Assembly: GCF_000769115.1 (NCBI RefSeq)
Contig: NZ_JQZV01000006.1
Location: 73,598-137,597 of the forward strand
DNA from: Porphyromonas canoris
GTDB taxonomy: Bacteria; Bacteroidota; Bacteroidia; Bacteroidales; Porphyromonadaceae
DNA length: 64,000 bases
Reading direction: 5' to 3'
Part shown: in pieces, positions 47,418 to 55,737 of the stretch
Layout: the number at the start of each line of letters is the position of its first letter
Position numbering within the stretch: position 1 is the stretch's first letter
Notes under the pieces: generated by a model
Databases searched by the model: none
Seen by the model: the letters and a program-made list of their open reading frames with translations, nothing else
What the model was told of the DNA's origin: nothing
Translations under genes and position numbers: made by a program

Positions 47418-47458
47418 AATGATCCCGGAAAGAGATGCTCTTTTCGGGATCATTTTTT
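47418..47458 (+). terminator. Rho-independent terminator after the M16 peptidase gene
   Basis: Seventeen-base arms (47418-47434, 47438-47454) with one mismatch and a tight loop, then six T. The A-run before the left arm is short, so it acts mainly on the plus strand. Confidence 0.88.
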
Positions 47459-47494
47459 ATTCTCCGAAGCATGCCTTATACCTCCCCTCTTCAA

Positions 47495-47866
47495 CTCTGT
47501 TTTTATATATTCCATCCCGAAAAATGCTCACTTTTTTCGGTCTCTCTATTTTGCTCGGAGGGGTCGTTTTCAGAGCGCGACCGAATTGTTAAATCTGCCC
47601 CATTCTATTAACACAAATTCCGATACCTGTTAAGCCAAAACGCTAAACGAGCATATTTTGTCGGCTAAACGTGTTTAATTTTTCAATGAACACGTTTAGT
47701 GATTTCATTAAACACGTTTACCGGATTCGATTAACGTGTTTTTTTTCATATTGCTCTGGAAACATGATGTTTACGGAACTGTCTTCTCCTTTGAGTACAA
47801 AAATCGGATTTCGGAACGAGCTTCCCGGAGAGATTTTCAGGTATCCGTTTTTATATAAAAGCTCCC
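47495..47866 (-). repeat. Dispersed 22-base-phased element, copy C, inverted and shortened
   Basis: Opposite direction to copies A, B and D. The end with TTTTTATATATT lies at 47501-47512, then the GGGGTCGTTTTCAGAGCGCG segment (47560-47580) and the 22-base units with AACACGTT boxes to about 47740. The expected next part, the GCGAATTTGG/A6T6/CTCAGTCC core, is absent and replaced by unrelated sequence, but the far end, CCGTTTTTATATAAAAGC, is found at 47845-47862. It is therefore an internally altered copy, about 370 against 550 bases. Confidence 0.8.
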
Positions 47867-47997
47867 ACCTCAAATGCTCTGTTGCGGTCGGGAAATCGGG
47901 ACATGGTTTTGACTTTTTTGAGGAGAGGCGAATGGAAGAAAAGGGGAAAGGGAGAGGCATAAACGGAGAATAGATGTACCAAATGCGTCAAAATGAT

Positions 47998-48005
47998 TAA
48001 CTTTG
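47998..48005 (+). promoter_or_regulatory. -7 promoter box before the DUF2723 gene
   Basis: TAACTTTG fits TAnnTTTG and lies 40 bases before the ATG at 48046. No clear TTG at the expected distance. Confidence 0.4.
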
Positions 48006-48045
48006 CGGCTAAACTACTCTGAAACGTAGTAAAAACAGCAGAAGT

Positions 48046-51000
48046 ATGAAACAACAGATATTCAAGAGAATAGAGATGATAGGAGCAGTGGTGGTGATGC
48101 TACTCTCTTCTATTGTTTATATCCTGACTATGGAGAAGAGTTCCAGCCTTTGGGACTGTCCGGAGTTCATTACCACTTTCGACCGTTTGGAGGTCGGACA
48201 CCCGCCCGGAGCACCATTCTATATGTTGGTGTACAACTTCTTCTCTACCATTCTTCCCATCGGTTCCAATCATGTAGCCATTGCAGCCAATACGGTGAGC
48301 GCGTTGATGAGTGGTGCCACCGTGATGCTGCTCTTCTTGAGTATCTCTCACCTCGTGCGCCGATGCTTTGTGCGCTCGGAAGAGGAGCAGGCTGAGGGTC
48401 GCATGGGAGGCTATATGAGCTATGTGGTGTTAGGGTCTGCCCTGGTGGGTTCTCTGCTCTATGCGTTTACCGATACATTCTGGTACAGTGCGGTGGAGGC
48501 AGAGGTTTACTCTTTTTCTTCCCTCTTTACGGCGCTTGTATTCTATCTCATGCTCAAGTGGGAAGCGGCTGCGGACAGCAGTACGGCGGATCGCTGGATT
48601 GTGGGTATCGCTTACCTGATGGGGCTTAGCATCGGAGTACACTTGCTCAATCTGCTTTGCTTGCCGGCGATGGGGCTTATCTACTACTACAAGAGATCTC
48701 CTAACCCTACCTTCAAAGGCTCTATCGGGGCTCTGTTGGGCTCTTTTGCGCTTATCGCCATCGTTATGTTCGGTATCGTTCAGGGTGCTCCGGCTGTGGC
48801 AGGGATGTTTGAGCTGTTTACCGTGAACCTCTTGGGATTGCCGTTCAACAGCGGTCTTATCCTCTATCTGATAGTCCTCTCTCTGCTGCTCATCGTGGGT
48901 TATGTGGAGAGTATCCGCATCGAACCGAGAAGACGATTGATGCAGGCGATCTTCCTTGTCGTGGTGATCCTCATGGGTATTCCTTTCATGGGAAGCAGCT
49001 GGATAGTGCCGTTGCTTATCATTGCGCTTGTCGCATGGTGGGCATTTACCCGTCCCTCTTTCACCTCAAAGCTGATGAATCTGGCAATGCTCTGCCTGGC
49101 GGTGTTTTTTGTCGGTGTGTCCACTTATGGGGTAATCCTTATCCGTGCCAATTCGGATATTCAACTCAATCAGAACAATCCGTCAGATGTCTTTACTTTG
49201 AAGAGGTATCTTTCTCGTGAGCAGTATGGATCCACTCCGCATCTTTATGGTAAAACCTATGCGTCTTTGCCGGAAAGAAACAGCGACGGCTCCACTAAGT
49301 TCAAAGAGTCGGTACAGTGGCAGCGCGCTTCAAAGAGCTCCGAGACAGACAAAGACCGCTACGAAAAACTGACAGTACAGGAGCCGGTATACAGATCGGA
49401 TATGAATATGCTCTTCCCTCGTGTCTTTAACAGCACGCAGGCACACTTTCCACAAGGTTACAAAATGTGGAGCGACCACAAGGGAAGAACAATGAGCGTA
49501 AACGATGGTGGGCAGATGAAGACCGTGGTGGTGCCTACTTTCGGAGACAATCTTACCTATTTCTTCCGTTACCAAGTGGGTTACATGTACTGGAGATACT
49601 TTATGTGGAACTTCAGCGGAAGGCAAAATGACCTCGCCGGACAGGGAGAAGCGACAAGAGGAAACTGGATCACCGGTATCACTCCGCTGGATAACATCCT
49701 GCTCGGTATAGATCTGGACAGCATGCCGGAGCACATGAAGCAGAACAAGGGACAGAACAAGTATTTCATGCTGCCGTTTCTTTTGGGTCTGCTGGGTATA
49801 TTCTTCCTGCTCGTTTCGAGGAATGCATCCAAGAGTCCGAAGAGCCTGGAAACACTCTTTATCGTATTCATGCTCTTCTTTATGACAGGTTTGGCCATTA
49901 TCCTGTACATCAATCAGTCGCCTTACCAAGTACGTGAAAGAGATTATACTTTCGCCGCTTCTTTCTACGCTTTCTCTATTTGGATTGCGTTCGGAGTGGC
50001 ATATATCAGTGAGATTATAGACTATTACGTTTTCAAGGGAACAGAAAGCAAGAAAGCTCCGATCATAGCAACGCTGCTCTGTATGTTCGTTCCGGCTCTT
50101 GTCTTTGCGCAGAACTATGATGATCACAACAGGCATGGGCGTACGCTGGCTTCGGATTTCGGATACAACTATCTCGAATCTTGCGACCCCAATGGCATAA
50201 TCTTCTGTAACGGAGACAACGATACATTCCCACTTTGGTACGCTCAAGAGGTGGAAGGAGTACGTCGAGACCTCAGGGTATGTAATACTTCGTACTTGCA
50301 AGCAGACTGGTACGTGGATCAGATGAAGAAGGATATGTACGACAGTAAAGCGCTTCCGATAAGCTGGCATCCGAATCAGTATGCCGGGGAGAAGCTCTCC
50401 GTGATTTATGTTGTGCCTATCCTGCAAGATACCGTTGCGCTCGACAAGGCTCTCGATTTCGCTACAAGCACAGATCCGAAGAATAAAACATTGCCGAATG
50501 TCAATCGTCAAATAGACTATATCCCCACCGAAACGTTCAGCTTACAATATGATCCGGATGATCTGATCCGTAAAGGCGCGATCTATCCTGCCGATACCGC
50601 ATTCATCCCGACCTCTCGAAAGATGATCTTCAACATGAAAGAGAAACAGCTTTTAGGTAAGCACGAGAGTGTGATATTGAATATCATGGCGAACAACAAC
50701 TTTGAACGTCCTATCTACTATTGCACTACCGTACCGGACAGTGAATACGTTGGCATGAAGCCGTACTTCCGTCAGACCGGTCTTGCATACAGGGTACTTC
50801 CTTTCCGTGCAGGCGACAGCATCGCTACCCAAGTGGATACGGAGAGAATGTATGACAATGTCATGAACAAGTTCAGATGGGGTGGCGCGGATCGCAAAGG
50901 CGTCTACATGGATGAGAATGCGAGACGAATGTTTGAAGGATACAGGACAGAAGTGTTTGCCGTACTTGCCAATGCTTTGGTGGCAAAGGGCGATACCGTT

Positions 51001-51342
51001 CGCGCTCAAGAGGTTCTCAAGAAAGGCTTGCAGGTGTTGCCGGCTGAAGTAATACCGCACACACGCACCTCTATCCCGATGGTGGATGCGCTTTACAATG
51101 CAGGCATGAAAGAAGAGGCACTTGCTCTCTCCAAAGAGATGGTATCCCGCTCTCTCGATATTCTGCGTTGGGCGGCTTCGCAATCCATCGACGGACAGAC
51201 CGGAAGCTCAAGAGAGATAGACGAAGCCCTGCTTGTCTCAACCACGATAGCTCGTATCAACAAGATTTATAACGAGGAATACTACAAGTCCATAGAGCCG
51301 GACGTTCTTAAATATCTCAGCTATTTCGGTGGAAACTCGTAA
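48046..51342 (+). CDS. DUF2723 membrane protein, probable protein O-glycosyltransferase
   Basis: 1098 residues. Residues about 10-480 carry a dozen predicted membrane helices with the DUF2723 marks SSLWDCPEF (33-41) and the HPPGAPFYMLV segment; further helices run to about 700. The last 350 residues are soluble and end in helical, TPR-like repeats. The family (GT117, TMEM260-like) is related to polyprenyl-sugar-dependent glycosyltransferases and is thought to start O-glycosylation of secreted proteins in Bacteroidota. The WDCPEF acidic residues lie where such enzymes have their catalytic acid. Its 3' end overlaps the deacetylase gene by 14 bases. Confidence 0.85.
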   Translation: MKQQIFKRIEMIGAVVVMLLSSIVYILTMEKSSSLWDCPEFITTFDRLEVGHPPGAPFYMLVYNFFSTILPIGSNHVAIAANTVSALMSGATVMLLFLSISHLVRRCFVRSEEEQAEGRMGGYMSYVVLGSALVGSLLYAFTDTFWYSAVEAEVYSFSSLFTALVFYLMLKWEAAADSSTADRWIVGIAYLMGLSIGVHLLNLLCLPAMGLIYYYKRSPNPTFKGSIGALLGSFALIAIVMFGIVQGAPAVAGMFELFTVNLLGLPFNSGLILYLIVLSLLLIVGYVESIRIEPRRRLMQAIFLVVVILMGIPFMGSSWIVPLLIIALVAWWAFTRPSFTSKLMNLAMLCLAVFFVGVSTYGVILIRANSDIQLNQNNPSDVFTLKRYLSREQYGSTPHLYGKTYASLPERNSDGSTKFKESVQWQRASKSSETDKDRYEKLTVQEPVYRSDMNMLFPRVFNSTQAHFPQGYKMWSDHKGRTMSVNDGGQMKTVVVPTFGDNLTYFFRYQVGYMYWRYFMWNFSGRQNDLAGQGEATRGNWITGITPLDNILLGIDLDSMPEHMKQNKGQNKYFMLPFLLGLLGIFFLLVSRNASKSPKSLETLFIVFMLFFMTGLAIILYINQSPYQVRERDYTFAASFYAFSIWIAFGVAYISEIIDYYVFKGTESKKAPIIATLLCMFVPALVFAQNYDDHNRHGRTLASDFGYNYLESCDPNGIIFCNGDNDTFPLWYAQEVEGVRRDLRVCNTSYLQADWYVDQMKKDMYDSKALPISWHPNQYAGEKLSVIYVVPILQDTVALDKALDFATSTDPKNKTLPNVNRQIDYIPTETFSLQYDPDDLIRKGAIYPADTAFIPTSRKMIFNMKEKQLLGKHESVILNIMANNNFERPIYYCTTVPDSEYVGMKPYFRQTGLAYRVLPFRAGDSIATQVDTERMYDNVMNKFRWGGADRKGVYMDENARRMFEGYRTEVFAVLANALVAKGDTVRAQEVLKKGLQVLPAEVIPHTRTSIPMVDALYNAGMKEEALALSKEMVSRSLDILRWAASQSIDGQTGSSREIDEALLVSTTIARINKIYNEEYYKSIEPDVLKYLSYFGGNS

Positions 51343-51988
51343 ACGTAAAGGGATGTGGCCGGCTTGGTGTACCGCCTTGGTCGAACATCCTCCCCGGCTT
51401 TATCGTGCCCTTTTCCCTGGCGCATTGTGGCGTCTTCCTCAAAGAGACAAGAAGGTCGTTTATCTTACATTCGATGACGGACCCATACCGGAGGTTACAC
51501 CTTGGGTGCTTTCCGTGCTTAGAGAGAAAGGAGTAAAGGCAACATTCTTTTGTGTAGGGGATAATGTCCGGAAATATCCGGAGGTGTTCCAACAGGTCAA
51601 AGCGGAAGGGCACGACATCGGTAACCACACCTTCAATCACTTGCAGGGCTGGAAAGTGGGCTTCAATGCTTTCATCGAAAATACGGAGAAGGCAGACAGA
51701 TGGCTCAACACCTCTCTCTTCCGACCTCCTCACGGACACCTCAGATGGAGTCAGTTTTTCCGTCTTAGGAGGAGATATAAAATGGTGATGTGGGACATCG
51801 TTACACGAGATTACAGCAAGTGCCAGACTCCGGAAGGAACGCTCGAAAGCGTCCGCAAGTACGTGCAGAACGGCTCTATCATTGTCTTTCACGACTCCAT
51901 CAAAAGCGAGGCAAATCTGAGATATGCCCTGCCTAAAGCCATAGACTTTCTTCTTTCGGAGGGATACACATTCTCTCTTTTCCGGTAG
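51329..51988 (+). CDS. Polysaccharide deacetylase (NodB-type)
   Basis: 219-residue carbohydrate esterase family 4 protein. TFDDGP (48-52) provides the catalytic base and a metal Asp, His100 and His104 in GNHTFNH the other metal ligands, then RPPHG at 132-136 and VFHDS near the end. All five NodB motifs are present. No cleavable signal peptide is evident; one hydrophobic N-terminal stretch could tether it. The substrate may be peptidoglycan or a surface glycan; coupling to the DUF2723 gene by a 14-base overlap suggests envelope glycan work. Confidence 0.9.
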   Translation: METRKRKGMWPAWCTALVEHPPRLYRALFPGALWRLPQRDKKVVYLTFDDGPIPEVTPWVLSVLREKGVKATFFCVGDNVRKYPEVFQQVKAEGHDIGNHTFNHLQGWKVGFNAFIENTEKADRWLNTSLFRPPHGHLRWSQFFRLRRRYKMVMWDIVTRDYSKCQTPEGTLESVRKYVQNGSIIVFHDSIKSEANLRYALPKAIDFLLSEGYTFSLFR

Positions 51989-52003
51989 ATCAGGCGTTAA
52001 CAG

Positions 52004-52981
52004 ATGTCTTTCCCAACCATTTCTTTTTCAGACCTCAAAGCTCTGGCAGAGGAGATCAATGTATTCAACATCGGCGTAATAGACCTTGAGGAAAATCCCG
52101 ATGTGGATTCATGGTATCAGCAGTGCTTCGATCGCTGGATAGAGGAAGGGCAACACGCGGATATGGAATACCTGACCCGCTACGAAGATGTACGGCGAAC
52201 CCCCAAAGCCCTACTGCCCGAAGCCAACTCACTTATCATCATCGCACTGAGCTACGCTCCTCTTCAGAAGCAGGCGGCATCCGCTCCGAAGATTACGAAG
52301 TACGCCTTAGGGCGAGACTACCATAAGGTGTTGAAAAAACGGATAGAGATGCTTGCCGAAAAACTTTCTCAGAGATTTCCCCACACTTACAGGGGTGTAA
52401 CGGACACCGCACCCATACCCGAAAGATATTGGGCAGCACGTGCAGGGGTGGGGCAGATAGGAAAGAACACCTGCCTGATAGTACCCGGCATGGGCTCTTG
52501 GTGCGTGATAGGATCTCTGCTTACCTCCGTAAGGGTAACCGATCTCCCTCGAAAAGAGGCACTCTCTTTCCCTGATACCGGAGCGGACATCTGCTTGGAG
52601 TGCGACCGCTGTGTCCGTGCCTGCCCCACGGGAGCCTTGTCTCCCTTTTCGTTGGATGCCAGAAAGTGCATCAACTATTGGACGATAGAAAACCGCTCGG
52701 AAGAGATCCCCGAAGAGATCAACAGCAAAATGGCTTCTCGTCTTGTGGGTTGCGATACCTGTCTGGATGTGTGTCCCTATAACAAGAACGTACCTCCGAC
52801 GACGGAGTTGGAGCTGTTGCCCAAAGAGTCGTTGCTCGATCTTTCGCTGGAGATGCTCTCCAAAATGGAGGAGAAAGAGTATGGAGACATGTTCTTTGGC
52901 ACCTCTCTCACGCGCACCAAATGGAGTGGAATGAAGCGGAATATCCGCTACTTCATCCAAAGAAAAAATAGAAAGAAGTAG
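52004..52981 (+). CDS. queG: Epoxyqueuosine reductase
   Basis: 325-residue enzyme of the last step of tRNA queuosine synthesis. The family uses cobalamin and two [4Fe-4S] clusters. Catalytic-type Asp134 is in TDTAPIPER. Cluster ligands are the ferredoxin-like C-x-x-C-x-x-C-x-x-x-CP (Cys197, 200, 203, 207) and the second set with Cys250, 253 and 257 (CDTCLDVCPYN). It follows the deacetylase gene after 15 bases. Its need for cobalamin gives a use for cobalt taken up by the transporter encoded about 12 kb upstream, though corrinoid could also be imported whole. Confidence 0.96.
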   Translation: MSFPTISFSDLKALAEEINVFNIGVIDLEENPDVDSWYQQCFDRWIEEGQHADMEYLTRYEDVRRTPKALLPEANSLIIIALSYAPLQKQAASAPKITKYALGRDYHKVLKKRIEMLAEKLSQRFPHTYRGVTDTAPIPERYWAARAGVGQIGKNTCLIVPGMGSWCVIGSLLTSVRVTDLPRKEALSFPDTGADICLECDRCVRACPTGALSPFSLDARKCINYWTIENRSEEIPEEINSKMASRLVGCDTCLDVCPYNKNVPPTTELELLPKESLLDLSLEMLSKMEEKEYGDMFFGTSLTRTKWSGMKRNIRYFIQRKNRKK

Positions 52982-53007
52982 CCGGGAACCATTCGGCTGT
53001 TCCTATG

Positions 53008-53051
53008 AACCTTGAAGGCAGGAGATGAGACTCTGTTTTCAAGGTTTTTTT
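53008..53051 (+). terminator. Rho-independent terminator after queG
   Basis: Arms AACCTTGAA (53008-53016) and TTCAAGGTT (53038-53046), inner pairs CAG/CTG, and a T-run to 53051. Confidence 0.85.
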
Positions 53052-53136
53052 GTCGCTTTTTCGGGGAAAGATACCGCTTGACAAACTTGTGCCGACTGCT
53101 TTAAGAACATTGTTTTAACAGGGATATAAATTCGGT

Positions 53137-53283
53137 TTAATCCGCTCAAATCTCATTTTCACGGCGTGACGGACAGAAACCGAGCCTTGATTTTTATCAA
53201 TCAAAGTTTGAATCGCAACCTTTAAGCCTTGACTTGAACTTCCGAACCTTATGAACTCACTTTCTAAACGGGATAAAATCAAA
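53137..53283. repeat. Degenerate 21-base phased repeat array, locus 3
   Basis: Seven units start at 53137, 53158, 53179, 53200, 53221, 53242 and 53263, always 21 apart. Good units contain CTTGA or TTTGA at positions 8-12 (53158, 53179, 53200, 53221). The pattern matches loci 1 and 2. Confidence 0.6.
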
Positions 53284-53495
53284 TAGTCTTAACGTTTATC
53301 CCGATTTCTATCCGATATTTGCTTCTCTGCCAATCGCTTTTTTCTGCTCTTCTATCTGTCTATATTTTTAGAAAATATGCCGGCTGGCTATAATGGTGTT
53401 CGATTTGGCTTAAAATATTTACTAATTAAAATTCACAATCAAAGTTTGTTCTCAAATTGGGAGGTAAAATATAACGATTGAATAAAAACTATACT

Positions 53496-53503
53496 TATCT
53501 TTG
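53496..53503 (+). promoter_or_regulatory. -7 promoter box of the nan operon
   Basis: TATCTTTG, 65 bases before nanA. The nearest TTG (53478-53480) is 15 bases away instead of 19-21, so the promoter may be weak alone and need an activator. Confidence 0.5.
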
Positions 53504-53567
53504 CGTCATAATGGTTTCACAAAGAGAGAATACACCTTTTATAGAAGAATAGACAAACTTTATTACC

Positions 53568-54497
53568 ATGTTTTTTGAGAAAATAAAGGGGCTTATAGAT
53601 GCTCCATTTACACCGTTCCACAAGGATACGCACGAAGTGAACTACGAAAAGATCCCGGCTTATGCAGAGATGCTGCATAAGAACGGACTTTCAGGTGTTT
53701 TCATCAATGGCTCTTCCGGCGAGGGCTATATGCTTACGGAAGAAGAGCGCATCCAGCTTGCGGATGCTTGGAAATCTGCCATAAAGTGGGACGATTTCAA
53801 GTTGATTGTACACGTCGGATCCACTTGCGTGAAGAGCAGTCGCAGATTGGCGGAACATGCCCAAGCGATCGGCGCGTTCGGTATCGGTGCCATGGCACCT
53901 CCATTTCCGAAGATCGGCAGAGTGGAAGAGCTGGTACAGTACTGCAAGGAGATAGCTGCCGGAGCACCGGAGCTTCCTTTCTACTATTATCATATCCCTG
54001 CATTCAACGGAGCATTCCTGCCTATGTTGGAGTTTATCAAGCAGATGGAGGTGGAAGTGCCTACGTTTGCCGGAATCAAGTACACCTTCGAGAGCCTTTA
54101 CGAATACAACCAGTGTATGCTCTACAAGGACGGAAAGTATGATATGCTGCATGGTCAGGATGAGACTATCCTCTCTTCTCTTGTCATGGGAGGTGCGCAA
54201 GGCGGTATCGGTGGTACTACCAACTACAACGGCAGATGCCTTGTGGGTATCATAGAAGCGTGGAAAAAGGGAGACATTGCAGAGGCTCGTCGCTTGCAAA
54301 ACTATGCTCAGGATGTGATCAATGTCATTGTAAAGTACAGAGGAAACATTGTGGGCGGAAAGCGTATCATGAAGCTTATCGGGCTTGATCTCGGTCCGAA
54401 CAGAACTCCATTCCGTAACGTAACGGAACAAGAAGAGAAGCAGCTTCTTGCAGATCTTGAAGCCATAGACTTTTTTACTCACTGCAACAAGCTGTAA
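53568..54497 (+). CDS. nanA: N-acetylneuraminate lyase
   Basis: 309-residue TIM-barrel aldolase that splits sialic acid into ManNAc and pyruvate in the cytoplasm. Schiff-base Lys171 is in GIKYTF and the catalytic Tyr is in YYYHIP (139-144). GSSGEGYMLT near 48-57 binds the carboxylate. It starts the six-gene sialic-acid operon; nanE follows after 11 bases, the same order as in Tannerella forsythia and Bacteroides fragilis. Confidence 0.96.
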   Translation: MFFEKIKGLIDAPFTPFHKDTHEVNYEKIPAYAEMLHKNGLSGVFINGSSGEGYMLTEEERIQLADAWKSAIKWDDFKLIVHVGSTCVKSSRRLAEHAQAIGAFGIGAMAPPFPKIGRVEELVQYCKEIAAGAPELPFYYYHIPAFNGAFLPMLEFIKQMEVEVPTFAGIKYTFESLYEYNQCMLYKDGKYDMLHGQDETILSSLVMGGAQGGIGGTTNYNGRCLVGIIEAWKKGDIAEARRLQNYAQDVINVIVKYRGNIVGGKRIMKLIGLDLGPNRTPFRNVTEQEEKQLLADLEAIDFFTHCNKL

Positions 54498-54508
54498 CGG
54501 AGTAGAAA

Positions 54509-55687
54509 ATGGAGATACAGCAGTATAGAGAGGTTTATTCCTCTCAGTTGAAGGAGGATATACTCCCTTTTTGGCTAAAATATGGTCTGGATCGTGTTCA
54601 CGGAGGGATATATACCTGTGTGGACAGAGACGGCACACTGATGGATGGTACAAAGTCTGTCTGGTTTCAAGGACGGGGAGCATTCTCTTTTGCCTATGCC
54701 TACAATAATATAGAGAAAAGGCAGGAGTGGCTCGATGCATCCAAACATATCATCGCTTTCTTGGAAGCACACTGCTTCGATAAAGATGGACGGATGTTCT
54801 TTGAAGTAATGGCGGACGGGACTCCCCTGAGAAAGAGAAGATACATATTCAGCGAGTCGTTCGCCGCAATCGCTTTTGCAGAGTATGCCAAGGCTTCCGG
54901 AGATCGGGAGTATGCGGAGAAAGCGGTAAGGTTGTTCAAGAAGATGCAGGAGTGGCTATCTACTCCTGGTATTTTGGAACCGAAATATCTTCCGGTGATG
55001 GACTGCATAGGACACAGCCCCACAATGATCATGCTTGGTGTGGCAGGTGTCATAAGCGATGTTTCGGACGATCCGGCTCTTGCGGAACAGGTTCGCACTT
55101 CGTTCGATCTGATAAAGAACAAACTCTATAAACCGGAGTACCGCACGCTGCTGGAGGTTGTAAACCGTGACGGAACGATGATAGACAGCTGCATGGGGCG
55201 CACCATCAATCCGGGACACTGCATAGAGACGGCATGGTTTCTGATGGAAGCGGCAGCATTGTTCCCACAACTCTCCATCGCAGAGGAGATGAAAGAGTTC
55301 GGGCTTACCATTCTCGATGATGCTTTGGTATGGGGATGGGATGAGGAGTATGGTGGTATCATCAACTTCAAAGATGCCAAGGGATTCCCTCATCAGGACT
55401 ACTCTCAGGACATGAAGTTCTGGTGGCCTCAGACGGAGGCAATCATTGCCCTGCTTTATGCTTACAAGCTGACAGGCGATAGGAAGTATCTCGACTGGCA
55501 CAAGAAGGTACACGACTGGACATACGCACACTTCCCCGATAAAGAGTATGGAGAGTGGTACGGCTATCTGCATCGCGATGGTACGGTGGCACAGCCTGCA
55601 AAGGGAAATATCTTCAAGGGACCGTTCCATATCCCCAGAATGTTGGTAAAGGCATCGCTTCTGTGCGATGAGATAAGTAAGCAATAG
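54509..55687 (+). CDS. nanE: N-acylglucosamine 2-epimerase
   Basis: 392-residue alpha/alpha-toroid epimerase that turns ManNAc into GlcNAc. The WFQGRGAFSFAYAY segment near 51-64, PGHCIETAW with a catalytic-type His near 231, and GPFHIPR with the second His near 376 fit the AGE family. Bacteroidales use this enzyme instead of the ManNAc kinase/ManNAc-6-P epimerase route. Second gene of the nan operon. Confidence 0.95.
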   Translation: MEIQQYREVYSSQLKEDILPFWLKYGLDRVHGGIYTCVDRDGTLMDGTKSVWFQGRGAFSFAYAYNNIEKRQEWLDASKHIIAFLEAHCFDKDGRMFFEVMADGTPLRKRRYIFSESFAAIAFAEYAKASGDREYAEKAVRLFKKMQEWLSTPGILEPKYLPVMDCIGHSPTMIMLGVAGVISDVSDDPALAEQVRTSFDLIKNKLYKPEYRTLLEVVNRDGTMIDSCMGRTINPGHCIETAWFLMEAAALFPQLSIAEEMKEFGLTILDDALVWGWDEEYGGIINFKDAKGFPHQDYSQDMKFWWPQTEAIIALLYAYKLTGDRKYLDWHKKVHDWTYAHFPDKEYGEWYGYLHRDGTVAQPAKGNIFKGPFHIPRMLVKASLLCDEISKQ

Positions 55688-55737
55688 AAAAGAGATAAAA
55701 ATACTGTTTAATTCAAATCAATAATTTTTGCAAGATC

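Larger units (their letters stand above)
53052..53567. other. Intergenic region between queG and the nan operon
   Basis: No gene is supported. It holds a 21-base phased repeat array (53137-53283) and, near its end, the -7 box of the nan operon (53496-53503). The rest is A/T-rich. No operator or catabolite-control site was recognised. Confidence 0.6.

Noticed and set aside
47409..47633. Short frames inside the dispersed element (also 5595-5825)
   Set aside because: Not conserved in frame between element copies, and they read through palindromic units.
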